Counted from the stretch's first letter, positions 35,022 through 44,924 are shown. The stretch: DNA of 64,000 nt from Planctomycetota bacterium (GCA_003576905.1 QEVG01000002.1:124001-188000), one strand, 5' to 3'. Notes: generated from the letters alone by a model not told the origin. Numbers and translations: made by a program.

Positions 35022-36026
35022 TTACGCGCCGCTCGCGGTGGCCTCCGGCGTGCCCGGCCTGCGCGGGGACTCGCCGAGGCGCACGCAAACCGGCCTCCCT
35101 CGGGCGGCGCTGGCCAGGATCGCCTCGGTCGCCGCCGCGCTGGGCGCGACCGGCCCGACCAGTCCCGCGGCCGTGCCCGGTCGGAGAAGGCGGAGGAATT
35201 CCCCGATGAGCCCGTCATAGCCGAGTTCCACGGCGGGATCGCTGGCGGCGAGGTTGGGGCGGTGGACGGCATCTACGCGCGATCCGTTTCCGCAGGCCAG
35301 TTCGCAGTTGCGATCGATGCGCAGGCTGGCCCCGTCGGCGGAACGGATTTCCAGCTCCAGGCCGATCGACTCGGCTGGGCCACTGGCGTGCAGCACGAGT
35401 GACACCGGGACGCCCGCGGCGGACTCCGCGGCGACGACCACCACCCCGTCGGCATGCGGGACCGCCGCGACCTGCCGGATCGGCCCGATCAGATGCGATG
35501 CGACGTCGACGGCCTCGAAGACCTGGTCCGCCGGAACCGGTCCATGATCGTCGAAGTCGGCGCGCGGCAGGCCCCGGCGCGTCGAGCGCAGCGACAGCGA
35601 GATCGGCGCGCCGAGCTTGCCCGAGTCGAGCAGCCTCCGTGCGAGCATTACGGCGGGGCTGTATCGGATCGCGGGTGCCGCAAGGACGCAGCGCCCCGAC
35701 AGCCGGGCAAACAGCGACAGTCTTCCCGCGGCGCTTGCGGAACAGGGAGCGCCGGTCACCAGCACGCTCGCGCCGCCGGTCAGACACTGCTTGATGAGCC
35801 GGACTCGATCGCGCGGCGGCCGGGCCAGTACGACCCCGGCTGGCTCGGATTCGCGGAGCATGTCGGCCAGGTCATTGAACGTCCAGCGGACCTGGAGCCG
35901 CGCGGCCTCGCGTTCGGCGTCGGCGTCGCAGAGCGCTTCAAATGTTCCGTGGCGGCGAAGACTGGAGATCAGCCAGCTTGTGGCAGCGTGCGGCGGACCG
36001 ACGAAGGCGAGTTTCGGAAGCGACAA
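35022..36026 (-). CDS. Gfo/Idh/MocA-family oxidoreductase-like protein
   Basis: 334 residues. N-terminal Rossmann segment LPKLAFVGPPHAATSWLI, CDADAEREAARLQ, and GVVLARPPRDRVRLIKQCLTGGASVLV match the Gfo/Idh/MocA layout, followed by a C-terminal domain with RRLLDSGKLGAPISLSLRS. The usual GxGxxG loop is GPPHAA and the EKP motif is TGAP, so cofactor binding and catalysis are uncertain. TTG 36026 is chosen because a perfect AAGGAG lies 7 bases upstream; longer starts run into the divergent ACT gene. Substrate unknown. Confidence 0.75.
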   Translation of the reverse strand: MSLPKLAFVGPPHAATSWLISSLRRHGTFEALCDADAEREAARLQVRWTFNDLADMLRESEPAGVVLARPPRDRVRLIKQCLTGGASVLVTGAPCSASAAGRLSLFARLSGRCVLAAPAIRYSPAVMLARRLLDSGKLGAPISLSLRSTRRGLPRADFDDHGPVPADQVFEAVDVASHLIGPIRQVAAVPHADGVVVVAAESAAGVPVSLVLHASGPAESIGLELEIRSADGASLRIDRNCELACGNGSRVDAVHRPNLAASDPAVELGYDGLIGEFLRLLRPGTAAGLVGPVAPSAAATEAILASAARGRPVCVRLGESPRRPGTPEATASGA

Positions 36027-36130
36027 GGTGCGGCTCCTTCCGCGATAGGGCGACCGGACAAGTCGTGACAACGTCCCGGACAGAGGCGCGAGGGCGTCGC
36101 GGCGGCGAATTCCGCCGAACCCGCGTCTCT

Positions 36131-36161
36131 TTCGACCGTGCGTGCGATCACTATAATAGTG
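36131..36161 (+). promoter_or_regulatory. promoter with palindromic -10 for the ACT gene
   Basis: TATAAT (36152-36157, 6/6) is centred in a perfect dyad CACTAT-A-ATAGTG (36149-36161). The -35 is weak (TTCGAC 36131-36136, 15-base spacing). Transcription would start about 65 bases before the ATG. The dyad over the -10 could be an operator. Confidence 0.5.
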
Positions 36162-36230
36162 CGAGGTGGACGGTCCGCCAGACGCGGGCCAATCAAGGAG
36201 CATCTCAGGGCCGCAAGGGAATTCACAACC

Positions 36231-36686
36231 ATGGTCAAAGCCGTCAAGCAATTCTCGGTGTTTCTGGTCAACAAGCCGGGCATTCTGTCGCAGGTCTGCG
36301 ATGAACTGGCCACGAAGAAAATCAACGTGGTCGCGCTCACGTTGATGGACTCGGTCGAACACGGCGTGTTTCGGCTTGTCTCGGAAGACGTGGAGCGAAC
36401 CAAAGCGGCGCTTTCAACGCTGAACATCCCAACGACTGAGACGGACGTCCTGTCCGTGGAGATGCCGAACCGCCCGGGCGCCCTGGCCGACGTCTGCTCA
36501 AAGCTCAATTCGCATCACATCAGCATCAAGTACGCCTACGTGACCAGCGGCGCGGCGGGGGGGCGCACCGTCGGCATCTTCAAGGTCGACAACATGCAGA
36601 AGGCCCTCAAGGTCCTGACCGATCGTCGGCCCGGCCGCAAGGAAAAGCTCGTCGTCAAGATGAACCGCGCCGCCAAGAACCACTAG
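36231..36686 (+). CDS. tandem ACT-domain protein
   Basis: 151 residues made of two ACT domains (first about 4-70: KQFSVFLVNKPGILSQVCDELA; second about 74-140: LSVEMPNRPGALADVCSKLN) and a basic tail. ACT domains bind amino acids or other small ligands and regulate enzymes; no enzyme domain is attached. ATG 36231 is preceded by AAGGGA, 10 bases upstream. Likely a free-standing amino-acid sensor; its target is unknown. Confidence 0.92.
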   Translation: MVKAVKQFSVFLVNKPGILSQVCDELATKKINVVALTLMDSVEHGVFRLVSEDVERTKAALSTLNIPTTETDVLSVEMPNRPGALADVCSKLNSHHISIKYAYVTSGAAGGRTVGIFKVDNMQKALKVLTDRRPGRKEKLVVKMNRAAKNH

Positions 36687-36696
36687 CCGCGCCGCG

Positions 36697-37668
36697 TCAG
36701 AACAGCTTCAGCCCCGCAGGCTGCGGCATTTCTTCGAGCTTGTTGATGCGTTGGTCGAAGGGATGCTCGGCGACGCTGTAGCCGATCGCCGTATTCAGGT
36801 ATTCCCGCCGCAGACGATTGGACCACTCGCCCAGCACGTTGAGAATGGTCGCATGGGTGGTGCCCATGCGCGCCTGATAGTCCGCGATCATCCGGTCCTT
36901 GATCGAGTAGAGCCCTCTCCAGAGCAGAATGCGATGCTCCGCCCCGTGATCGATCTGAACGACCCCCGGCGCATAAAGCGCCATCCGCGTCACGAAGTTC
37001 AGTTGCCCGTCAAGTAACTCGCCGAGAATCGGCCGCGGGTGCAGGGGTGGCCCGCCACGCCGGCCGTCGCAGAGCGCGAACCAGACGCGCCAGTCATTTC
37101 CCGCCAGCGCGACGACTTTCTCGCGCAGATCCGCCGGGCTCCAGAGTTCGCCGTCTACGCGATAGCGGAAGCGGATGTCGAGATCGGTGGGGGCCTTGTC
37201 CGGGACGTTCCCGTTCCGCGCCAGGGCGACAATGCTGCGCAGGATCGTGACGTTGTAACAGTTGATGTAATACGCGATCCGCGAATCCCCATCGGGAAAA
37301 AGGTCCGGCGTGGTCTTCGGCCCGACCCGCGCGATCATCGCCAGGGTCCGTTCCAGCGGCGCGGGGTCGGCGAGAATCTTGCGATAATCAACCCGGTCCT
37401 CCATCACGGCGCGGTTGAGCACCAGGCCCCAGTCGGACCAGTCGAGTCGCGGCGGCCCTTCGTCGGACACGTCGTGAACCACCGGCTCGACAACGCACCC
37501 GAAGACGAAGACATGGCCCAGCGCGAAGCCGAGCCACAGAGCGGTCGCCTGGCCGATCCGCCTCCGCTCCCCGCGCGTCGGATTGCGGACGCCCTCCTTG
37601 CAATTGCGCCGCGCGATGGCACTGCGCGCATGTGCCGCGGCAGCCGTCTTTTCTCGATGGCCGATCAT
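36697..37668 (-). CDS. DUF547 lipoprotein
   Basis: 323 residues. A basic start and a hydrophobic stretch end in a lipobox-like FVFGC, so a lipid-anchored protein is likely. The DUF547 core shows [46 protein letters not shown] and [12 protein letters not shown]547 has no firmly known activity; it shares a pattern with cysteine-peptidase-like folds. Its start overlaps the thiolase stop (ATGA), which couples the two genes though no functional link is obvious. Confidence 0.85.
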   Translation of the reverse strand: MIGHREKTAAAAHARSAIARRNCKEGVRNPTRGERRRIGQATALWLGFALGHVFVFGCVVEPVVHDVSDEGPPRLDWSDWGLVLNRAVMEDRVDYRKILADPAPLERTLAMIARVGPKTTPDLFPDGDSRIAYYINCYNVTILRSIVALARNGNVPDKAPTDLDIRFRYRVDGELWSPADLREKVVALAGNDWRVWFALCDGRRGGPPLHPRPILGELLDGQLNFVTRMALYAPGVVQIDHGAEHRILLWRGLYSIKDRMIADYQARMGTTHATILNVLGEWSNRLRREYLNTAIGYSVAEHPFDQRINKLEEMPQPAGLKLF

Positions 37669-38867
37669 TCGGGCAACTCGAACAGCACGGACAACCCCTG
37701 GCCGACACCGACACAAAGCGTGGCCAGCCCCTTTCGCGCTCCGCGCCGCCGCATCTCACGCACCAGCGTCGTCGCGAGGCGCGCTCCGCTGCACCCGAGC
37801 GGATGCCCAAGCGCGATGGCTCCTCCGTTGACATTGACTCTTGCCGGGTCCAGCCGCAACTCGCGGATGCACGCCAGCGCCTGTGCCGCGAACGCCTCGT
37901 TGAGCTCGACAAGATCGAGGTCCGTCACGTCCCACTGGGCCCGGGCAAGCGCCTTTTTCGTCGCGGGGATCGGCCCGAGTCCCATGCACGCGGGTTCGAC
38001 GCCCGCCGACGCCGACGGTCGAACGACGGCATACGGCCGAAGCCCTGCCTTCGCCGCCGCCGCCGCCTCCATCAACAGCAGTGCCGCCGCGCCGTCATTG
38101 ATCCCGGAGCTGTTGCCCGCCGTCACGGTCCCGCCCTCGCGAAAAGCCGGCCGCAGCCGCGCCAGGTCCTCCAGGGTCGTTTCGGGTCGCGGGTGCTCGT
38201 CCTTATCAACCAGCGCCTTCTTGCCGCGTCCCAGGTCGATCTCCACCGGGACGATCTCCTCCGCAAGCCGCCCGTCCTGCACGGCGGCCTTGCATTTCAT
38301 CTGGCTCTGAAAGGCGAAGCCGTCCTGGTCCTGACGGTTTATCTTGTACTTTTCCGCGACGTTCTCGGCGGTCTCGCCCATGCTGTACGGGTGATGCAGC
38401 GCCGCCATCTTTGGATTCGTCATTCGCCAGCCGAGCGTCGTGTCGTACATGGTCTGGTTGCCGCGGACGTACGACTCTTCCGGCTTCGGGAGGACGAGCG
38501 GCGCGCGCGTCATCGACTCCGCGCCCCCGGCAAGGAATACGTCGCCGTGCCCCGCCTCGATCATCCGCGCGGCAATGGCCACGGCCTCCAGCCCTGACGC
38601 GCAGAGGCGATTCACCGTCGTGCCCGGCACCGTCTCCGGCAGTCCGGCCAGCAGCACGGCCATGCGGGCCGCGTTGCGGTTGTCTTCGCCAGCCTGGTTG
38701 GCCGCGCCCCAGTAACAGTCATCGATGAGAGCCGGGTCGACCTTCGAGCGCGTCACGACCTCGCGAATCACAATCGCCGCGAGGTCGTCGGGCCGCACGG
38801 CCGACAAGGCCCCCCGGTGCCGGCCGATCGGTGTTCGAACGCATTCAACAATGACGGCTTGTCGCAT
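37665..38867 (-). CDS. beta-ketoadipyl-CoA/acetyl-CoA thiolase (PaaJ/PcaF-like)
   Basis: 400 residues. Thiolase that splits a 3-oxoacyl-CoA with CoA. The nucleophilic Cys lies in [12 protein letters not shown], with [17 protein letters not shown] and final LCVGVGQG. The stretches [20 protein letters not shown] and [12 protein letters not shown], and GVGQG rather than GGGQG at the end, match the PcaF/PaaJ branch of thiolases (3-oxoadipyl-CoA). It fits with PaaF-, PaaG- and PaaH-like genes upstream. A general fatty-acid role remains possible. Confidence 0.92.
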   Translation of the reverse strand: MRQAVIVECVRTPIGRHRGALSAVRPDDLAAIVIREVVTRSKVDPALIDDCYWGAANQAGEDNRNAARMAVLLAGLPETVPGTTVNRLCASGLEAVAIAARMIEAGHGDVFLAGGAESMTRAPLVLPKPEESYVRGNQTMYDTTLGWRMTNPKMAALHHPYSMGETAENVAEKYKINRQDQDGFAFQSQMKCKAAVQDGRLAEEIVPVEIDLGRGKKALVDKDEHPRPETTLEDLARLRPAFREGGTVTAGNSSGINDGAAALLLMEAAAAAKAGLRPYAVVRPSASAGVEPACMGLGPIPATKKALARAQWDVTDLDLVELNEAFAAQALACIRELRLDPARVNVNGGAIALGHPLGCSGARLATTLVREMRRRGARKGLATLCVGVGQGLSVLFELPE

Positions 38868-38967
38868 GGGTCGGTAGTATAGGGTCTGGCGACCGCCCGG
38901 CTACAGGCACGGCCGCCAGACCCCCTCGACCCGCGAATGGGTGTGGGTTGTGTCGGTGTGCGGCGCT

Positions 38968-41880
38968 CTACCGCCTCCGCCGACGCGATCGAACCGCCTT
39001 CGCGCCGATCAGCATCGCGAACGACGCCATCAGCGGCGCCAGCGAGAACATGCCGCAAAGCTGTACGGGCGTCGGATTCACCGGCGAAGGCGCGGGCTGC
39101 GGCGGACCCTCGCTGGGAGAAACCACGCAGTCGCCGTTGTCGTCCAGCACCGGCCGACCCTCCCCGTCGACCGCCAGGCCGGGTGCGTTGTTCGGGCATA
39201 CGTCGTTGCAGTCCGGCACGCCGTCGCCATCGCTATCGATATCCGCGACGCCGCATCCGCACGCCCCCGGAGCCGTCTTGTTCGGGTCCGACGGGCACCC
39301 GTCATTGCAGTCGGCTGCGCCGTCACCGTCGCTGTCGGCGTCGGACACGCCGCAGCCGCACACACCGGGAGCAATCTTGTTTGGATCGGCCGGGCACGCG
39401 TCCACGCAGTCCGGCGTGCCGTCGCCGTCTCCGTCCGGGCCCGCCGCGCCAAAGGTCACCACCACCGCGTTGCCGACGACCTGTGCCGATGCCGTGATGC
39501 AGCCCGCGAATCCGACAGGTTGCACACTCGAGAAGTTGCCGATGATCGAACCCGCGGTCAGAACGGTAATCGCCTGTCCGGGCGACGGGTTGAATCCTCC
39601 GAACTGCCTGAGTTCCAGCGTGCCGTTCAGATTCGCCGTCCCTGCCACGACGAGCCGGTCGTGCTGCGTGCCCGGCGTAAGCCCGCCGACTTCAATGGAT
39701 AGCGTCCCGCCCGCCCCTTGCGTGTAGGTTCCCGCGATGAAGGGGTTGGCGTTGCCGAGAATGTTAAGGGTGCCGGGCGACGCGCCGGGCTCGATCGTCC
39801 CGCCGTTGTTGGTAACGCTTGCCGTCAGGTCGCCCGCCCCGCGGAGTATTCCGCCATTGAGCGTCAGGAGCGGCGCCTGCATGTCGCCGCCGGCAAGTTC
39901 GGTGAGTCCAGCGTTCTGGACGATCGCCGTATCAAAGAGCATTCTGCCTGTCTCTACCCGGACGGTGCCGGTATTGGTCAGCGCAGTCAGCAAGGGGCTG
40001 TCGCCGGCGCCGGCGGACTTGACCAGAAGCCCCTGGTTGTTCACCGTGCCGCTGAAAAAGCGGCTGAACTGGAAGTCACCCTGAATATTCACGACCCCCG
40101 TCGGATGGTTGTTAAATACTGCAAAGTGGAAGTCCTGCGCGATGATGTTGGTCGTCCCGTAGTTATCAAACGTGATATGGCCTCCCGTGAACGGAGGACC
40201 GACGTCATCCGGCCCGGTGACATTCATCGTCGCGCCCTCGCGAATCGTCACGACCGGGTTGTAGATCCGCCCGCCCTGAAGATCGAACTCCTGCGTAATC
40301 GCCAGGTTCCCGTTGCCGCCGATGCCGTGGCCCGCGTTCATGTTGCCCGACAGCCGGAGCCGCGGAATCTCCAGCTCAAACCCGTCATCCACGATGTTGT
40401 TCGCGGCATGATCAACATGGTAGAAGCCTTCGCCGGTAATCGTCGTCCCGGCGTAATACGTGGCCCACGACTGCTGCCGAAACTCCGCGCCCGCCGCTAT
40501 GTCAATCGTGCCGCTGTTCTCGAGCCGGCTCGGGCAGGCCGTCACTCCACCCTCCACCGAAAGCGTACCGTCGGCGTGGTTATTGATGTACCAGTTGAAC
40601 GCGTTCAGGATCGTCGCCGTTCCCGCTGTCGCCGGCTTGCGAATCGTCCCATGATTCTCAATCGGCTGCGTGAGCAGCCCCGTCTGCCCGAGCGTCGCTC
40701 CGTCATCAATCGTGAACACGCCGCCCGGCAGAATCGTAAGGACCTGGTTGAAGCAGCCCATGTTCGCCCCGGCCGGCAAATGCGCCGTTCCCTCAACATC
40801 GAGCCTCCCGAAAAACGGCGCGATGCCCGAGGACTCCAGGTGTCCGCCCGGCAGAATGTGAATGTGTACGCTCGGAGCGCCGGCTTCATTCGTTAATGTC
40901 CCGGCGATATTCAGCGTGCTCGTGCCGCCCAGGCGTCCGTCTGCGGCGATCGTCAGGTCGTCAATGGTCACCTCGCTGTTCACGACGATGCCGGGGTTCG
41001 TGCCCGACTGCTTCACCACGGCGCGACCGTTGATGACCACCCCGGGCTCGAGCTCGAAAAAGTTCCCCGCGATTCCCAGCTCCGCCCCCGGCTCGATTTG
41101 CCACGTCCCGCCAATCACGCCCGCCCGAGTCAGACGAAGCTCGCCGCTCTGCACCTGAACGAGCCCGGTGTTGTTCAGGTTCACCGCCCATTCACTGATG
41201 CCGGCGGACGTTTTCGTCAATGTCCCCGCATTCTCGATCACGCCCACCCCGAACGCCGTCTGAAGAATCGACGCCGTGTTCTGTACCTCAAACGTCGCCC
41301 CCGCGGCGTTCTCGAAGATCGCCGGGCAGCACGCGCCGGGTATCATCCCGATCGTCCAGGCCCCCGTGCCGCTCCATGTGGCGGCACCGTTGTTCGTCAT
41401 GCGGAATCCGCCGAAGAAACTTAGGAACTTCTCCGCGCTGCCCTGCATCGTCAGCCCGCCGTTGAGGATCACCTGCTGCGCCAGCGCCCCGCCCGCTCGT
41501 CCGATCTCTCCCCCGTTCCACATCACTGGGCCGTCAAACGTGCCGATCTCGGCGACCTGAAGATTGCCGTTCACAGTGAATGTGCCGCTCGTCTGCACAA
41601 GATTCTTCGCCGCGCCGGTCATCGCCGCCTGGATCGCGCAGTCACCGGCGATGTTCACGTCGTCGGCCGCGGTCGGCAGCGCGGGACAAAGCGGAGCGGG
41701 GGACTCGGCAACATTCCAATTGTTGGATTTAACGCCCTCCGCGGGCCCGCAGCAGCTATGCCAGAACGTATCCCCGCACGAGTTGTCAAAATCGATCGTA
41801 TCCGCCCGCACTCCGGATGTCCCCGCGGCAACGACAACCGCCGCCAACACCTTCCACGCAATGATTTTTCGCCGATTCAT
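38968..41880 (-). CDS. secreted beta-helix protein with thrombospondin type-3 repeats and a C-terminal sorting tail
   Basis: 970 residues. Signal peptide (1-27, cut after VRA). A long repetitive beta-solenoid region (about 30-740, Gly/Asn/Thr-rich, many NxGTL/NNGTI turns) is followed by an autotransporter-type strand segment (LVVAGTANLNGTLELRQFGG). Calcium-binding type-3 repeats (about 820-900; DGDGDGTPDC, DPNKxAPGxCGCGV) appear in two tandem units plus a partial third. The tail is LCGMFSLAPLMASFAMLI then SRRRRR: a Cys, a hydrophobic helix and a basic end, like known CTERM sorting signals. Likely surface-displayed. Sits between the thiolase and dehydrogenase genes. Confidence 0.9.
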   Translation of the reverse strand: MNRRKIIAWKVLAAVVVAAGTSGVRADTIDFDNSCGDTFWHSCCGPAEGVKSNNWNVAESPAPLCPALPTAADDVNIAGDCAIQAAMTGAAKNLVQTSGTFTVNGNLQVAEIGTFDGPVMWNGGEIGRAGGALAQQVILNGGLTMQGSAEKFLSFFGGFRMTNNGAATWSGTGAWTIGMIPGACCPAIFENAAGATFEVQNTASILQTAFGVGVIENAGTLTKTSAGISEWAVNLNNTGLVQVQSGELRLTRAGVIGGTWQIEPGAELGIAGNFFELEPGVVINGRAVVKQSGTNPGIVVNSEVTIDDLTIAADGRLGGTSTLNIAGTLTNEAGAPSVHIHILPGGHLESSGIAPFFGRLDVEGTAHLPAGANMGCFNQVLTILPGGVFTIDDGATLGQTGLLTQPIENHGTIRKPATAGTATILNAFNWYINNHADGTLSVEGGVTACPSRLENSGTIDIAAGAEFRQQSWATYYAGTTITGEGFYHVDHAANNIVDDGFELEIPRLRLSGNMNAGHGIGGNGNLAITQEFDLQGGRIYNPVVTIREGATMNVTGPDDVGPPFTGGHITFDNYGTTNIIAQDFHFAVFNNHPTGVVNIQGDFQFSRFFSGTVNNQGLLVKSAGAGDSPLLTALTNTGTVRVETGRMLFDTAIVQNAGLTELAGGDMQAPLLTLNGGILRGAGDLTASVTNNGGTIEPGASPGTLNILGNANPFIAGTYTQGAGGTLSIEVGGLTPGTQHDRLVVAGTANLNGTLELRQFGGFNPSPGQAITVLTAGSIIGNFSSVQPVGFAGCITASAQVVGNAVVVTFGAAGPDGDGDGTPDCVDACPADPNKIAPGVCGCGVSDADSDGDGAADCNDGCPSDPNKTAPGACGCGVADIDSDGDGVPDCNDVCPNNAPGLAVDGEGRPVLDDNGDCVVSPSEGPPQPAPSPVNPTPVQLCGMFSLAPLMASFAMLIGAKAVRSRRRRR

Positions 41881-42371
41881 AAGTCACTCCTGTGACGTTT
41901 GTAACACCCTGAGTGAGCCCCTCTGCCCGCTCCGCCCGGGTCGAGACATTGCGCTGCCGGACATAAACAGTTGTGCCGTCACCGCTTACGCTCCCGCCAG
42001 GCAATGCCGGTTGCGCGAGGTCGTCAGGAGTTGCGCCGTCCGCCTCGCCCAGGGGCCATGCGTTTTCGTCACTTTTTCGAATCATGCGTCGTTTTTTTGG
42101 GGGATAGGAGGGCGAGGCGTTAAGGAGCCACTCGCGCTGCACGAATCGGGCTCCTCCCGACTGTGCCGCCGTGAAAGTCTGCACAGGGGATCGTCGTGCC
42201 CGACCGGAAGCCAAACGCGCGGCTTGCCCGATCGCGAGGAACCGCCGATGTCGTGGGTGGGTTATTCGCGCACGTGTGGCATGTCCCCTGGTGAGGTGGG
42301 GGAAGGACGCGCCTCATCCCGCCGCTTTCACAATGGACAGTGCCCGGCGCCGCGGCCAGTTGAAGACCGCT
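41881..42371. other. 491-base gap, no gene seen
   Basis: Between the secreted-protein start and the end of the dehydrogenase gene. It should hold the promoter and leader of the secreted-protein gene on the minus strand. Nothing else definite: an AT-rich patch at about 42060-42110 (a run of seven T at 42092-42098) and no recognised riboswitch or tRNA. Confidence 0.5.
41883..41896 (-). promoter_or_regulatory. Shine-Dalgarno in a small hairpin
   Basis: On the minus strand GTCAC-AGGA-GTGAC: a perfect 5-bp stem whose loop is the AGGA of the ribosome site of the 970-residue gene, ending 2 bases before its ATG. This could tune translation. Confidence 0.4.
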
Positions 42372-43643
42372 CTAGAGCCAGTGGTGGAGAAACCCCTTGG
42401 CCGATTTCTCGCCCAGTTCGCCCGCCTTGACATGGTGCTCCAGCAGTCGCGCGGGCTTGTACCGATCGTCGCCGCCGCCCTCGCGGTGGAACTCGTTCAT
42501 CAGGTTCAGTATGACATCAAGCCCGATGCCGTCCGCGACCGCCAGCGGTCCCTGGGGGTAATTGAAGCCCAGCTCCATCGTGAGATTCACGTCGCGAGGC
42601 AGCGCGATCGTGTCCGCGACGATCGCCCCTTCGTTGATCACCGCGAGCATCACACGGGCATATAGCCATGTCGCCCGTTCAGCGGGCTTCTCGATCATCT
42701 CCGCAAATGCCTTCAGCGCGGCGGTCGGCGTCCAGCCCGAAGTGTCCTTCAGGCGGCCCTCGTACGCCGGTACCGGATCATTGCTCGAATGGTCGTAAAA
42801 CCCGCGCTTCGTCTTTCGTCCAAGATGGCCCGCCTCGACGAGCTTCTGCTGAATCGGGCTGGGTGTGAACCGCGCGGGCCGGCCGAAGTCCTCCCAGACG
42901 GTTTGCGTCACCTTCAGATTGACGTCGATCCCGATCAGGTCCATCAGTTCAAACGGACCGAGCCGGAAGCCGCCCACCTTTCGCAGCGCCGCGTCGATCG
43001 TGCGGATATCCCCTTCCCCCGTCTCCAGCAGCCGCAGCGACTCCAGGTAAAACGGCCGGTTCACGCGGTTCCCGATGAACCCCGGCGAGTCCTTCACCTT
43101 TACCGGCGTCTTTTCAAGCTTCGTGCAAATCGCTCGGCCGTCGACCATCGCCTGGTCGCTCGTCTGCGGGCCCTGGACGAGTTCCACGAGCTTCATCACC
43201 GGGGCGGGATTGAAAAAATGCATCCCGAGAAAACGGTCGGCGTGCGTGAGCCCCTCGGCGATCTTGGCGATCGACAGGCTCGACGTGTTCGTGGCCAGCA
43301 GCGTCCGCGCCGACACGACCTTGTCCAGTTCCTTGAAGATGTTTCGCTTGAGGCCCAGGTCCTCGGTCACCGCCTCGATGACGCACTCGGCATGCGCGAA
43401 GTCGCCGTATCCCGAGGCCACGCTCAGCCGCGCCATCGTGTCGTCGCGGTCGTGCTTCGGGAGCTTGCCTTTGGCCACGCGCTCGTCCAGCCGCGCCGCG
43501 ATCTCCGCGTAGGCCTTTTCGACGAGGTCGGGCTTCGTGTCCAGCGTCTTGACGGTGAAGCCTGAGGCGGCCGCGGCTTGGGCGATTCCCGCCCCCATGG
43601 TGCCGCTGCCGATGACGCCGATCAATCTTTCGCTGCTACTCAC
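42372..43643 (-). CDS. 3-hydroxyacyl-CoA dehydrogenase (PaaH/Hbd-like)
   Basis: 423 residues. NAD-dependent oxidation of 3-hydroxyacyl-CoA. NAD loop GVIGSGTMGAGIAQAAA, VIEAVTEDLGLKRNIF, catalytic GMHFFNPAPVMKLVELV, then VKVKDSPGFIGNRVNRPFY and a second C-terminal dehydrogenase domain (about 300-420) as in PaaH-type enzymes rather than the short 280-residue Hbd. Its start overlaps the end of the PaaG-like gene by 8 bases, so they form one operon. Confidence 0.93.
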   Translation of the reverse strand: MSSSERLIGVIGSGTMGAGIAQAAAASGFTVKTLDTKPDLVEKAYAEIAARLDERVAKGKLPKHDRDDTMARLSVASGYGDFAHAECVIEAVTEDLGLKRNIFKELDKVVSARTLLATNTSSLSIAKIAEGLTHADRFLGMHFFNPAPVMKLVELVQGPQTSDQAMVDGRAICTKLEKTPVKVKDSPGFIGNRVNRPFYLESLRLLETGEGDIRTIDAALRKVGGFRLGPFELMDLIGIDVNLKVTQTVWEDFGRPARFTPSPIQQKLVEAGHLGRKTKRGFYDHSSNDPVPAYEGRLKDTSGWTPTAALKAFAEMIEKPAERATWLYARVMLAVINEGAIVADTIALPRDVNLTMELGFNYPQGPLAVADGIGLDVILNLMNEFHREGGGDDRYKPARLLEHHVKAGELGEKSAKGFLHHWL

Positions 43644-44436
43644 CTTTGAACTCCGGAGCGCGCTTCTCGATGAAGGCCTTCACGCCTTCGGCATAGTCTG
43701 TCGTCCTGCCCGCAACACCCTGCAGAAGCGCCTCGTATTCCAGTTGACTTTCCAGGTCCCGGCCGAGACCGGTGTACACGGCTCGCTTCGTCAGGCCGAG
43801 CCCCTTGGTAGGCCCTTTCGCGAGTTGCACGGCCCATTGCCGCGCCGCGCCTTCCAGCTCTTCAGCGGGCACAACACGATTGACCAGCCCGAGCTGCAAG
43901 GCGGCATCGGCCGTCAGCGGTTCGCCCAGCCAGGCCAGCTCCAGCGCCTTCGCCGTTCCCACGAGCTGCGTCAGGATCCAGGTCATGCCGCTGTCAGGCA
44001 CCAGGCCGATCCTCGAAAACGCTCCGACAAACTTCGCGCTCGCCGAGGCAATGCGCAGGTCGCACGCCAGTGCCAGGCTCCAGCCCGCCCCGGCGGCGAC
44101 GCCGTTAATGGCTGCAATGACCGGTAGTTCCAGCGAGCGGAATCCCAGGACGACGGGGTTATAACGGCGACGCAGGGCGTCCGTAAAGTCGAACGGGCCT
44201 TCCCGCGAAGTCGCCGACTTCAGGTCCTGCCCGGCACAGAAGGCCTTCCCAACGCCCGTGAGCACCACGCATCGGGTCGCCTTGTCCTTGCCGATGGCCC
44301 GAAGCTCCGCCTGAAGCTCGCTCGTCACCCGTTCATCGACCACGTTCATCTCGTCCGGGCGGTTGAACGCGATCGTCCGTACCCCGTCCTGGACGGTCAC
44401 CAGCAGCGTCTCATAGCTCGCGTTTTTCGTTGCCAT
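43636..44436 (-). CDS. enoyl-CoA hydratase/isomerase (PaaG-like)
   Basis: 266 residues, crotonase fold. It contains GVGKAFCAGQDLKSA, the oxyanion segment INGVAAGAGWSLALACD and AFSRIGLVPDSGMTW, close to the PaaG branch (epoxyphenylacetyl-CoA or ring-opened dienoyl isomerases). ATG 44436 is used because longer starts lie in unstructured Arg-rich sequence. Overlaps the dehydrogenase gene. Specific substrate is inferred only from neighbours. Confidence 0.9.
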   Translation of the reverse strand: MATKNASYETLLVTVQDGVRTIAFNRPDEMNVVDERVTSELQAELRAIGKDKATRCVVLTGVGKAFCAGQDLKSATSREGPFDFTDALRRRYNPVVLGFRSLELPVIAAINGVAAGAGWSLALACDLRIASASAKFVGAFSRIGLVPDSGMTWILTQLVGTAKALELAWLGEPLTADAALQLGLVNRVVPAEELEGAARQWAVQLAKGPTKGLGLTKRAVYTGLGRDLESQLEYEALLQGVAGRTTDYAEGVKAFIEKRAPEFKGE

Positions 44437-44895
44437 GCCGCATATTGTGCGGCCGAAACACCCGAAACGCAAAACGCCGCCAAAGAACCTCTCGTAGGCC
44501 CCCGCGAGGTCGCAGGCCGCGTCCCGAGCGTACCTTCTTCCTGCCCAGACAGAGTCTCGAGCGCCCGCGAGCGGGATTCCCGGCGCGCCGGTTTGATCAC
44601 CCGCCGCCTCCCGCACGTGCCCGGTGCGTTCGAATGAGAACCGCGGGGAGCGTCGCGGACGCACCTTCCTCCTGCTCCGCGACTGCCGCCCGAAAGGCAG
44701 ACGCTTCGTACCAGCTGGCAATCCTCGTCCGGCGCGCGAGCGCCGAGCAAGTCATGATGTCAAAAGCCGGAAGCCCGCCCGGCAATCGCGCGGAAGCCCC
44801 CGCGCGCCTCGCCCCGCCCGCTCCGCGCCCGGAGGACGCCCGTATGCCTCTCTCTCGAAATCCACAACTCACCGTTCGCGCCCCGCCCCGCCCCA

Positions 44896-44924
44896 AACCT
44901 GAATGCATTCAGGTTATTCAGGTT
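44896..44924. repeat. 20-bp perfect palindrome with tandem nonamer
   Basis: AACCTGAATG followed by its exact reverse complement (44896-44915), then a second ATTCAGGTT unit (44916-44924) and a partial third ending near 44935. A self-complementary element in the PaaG upstream gap; operator or repetitive element. Confidence 0.6.

Noticed and set aside
39718-40896. Plus-strand open frame opposite the secreted beta-helix gene
   Set aside because: Antisense of a repetitive gene with a signal peptide and calcium repeats; the frame has no motif.
41881-42371. Possible riboswitch in the leader of the secreted protein
   Set aside because: Compared by eye with c-di-GMP, cobalamin and SAM consensus cores; none fits. 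A covariance search (Rfam) would be decisive; no hit is claimed.
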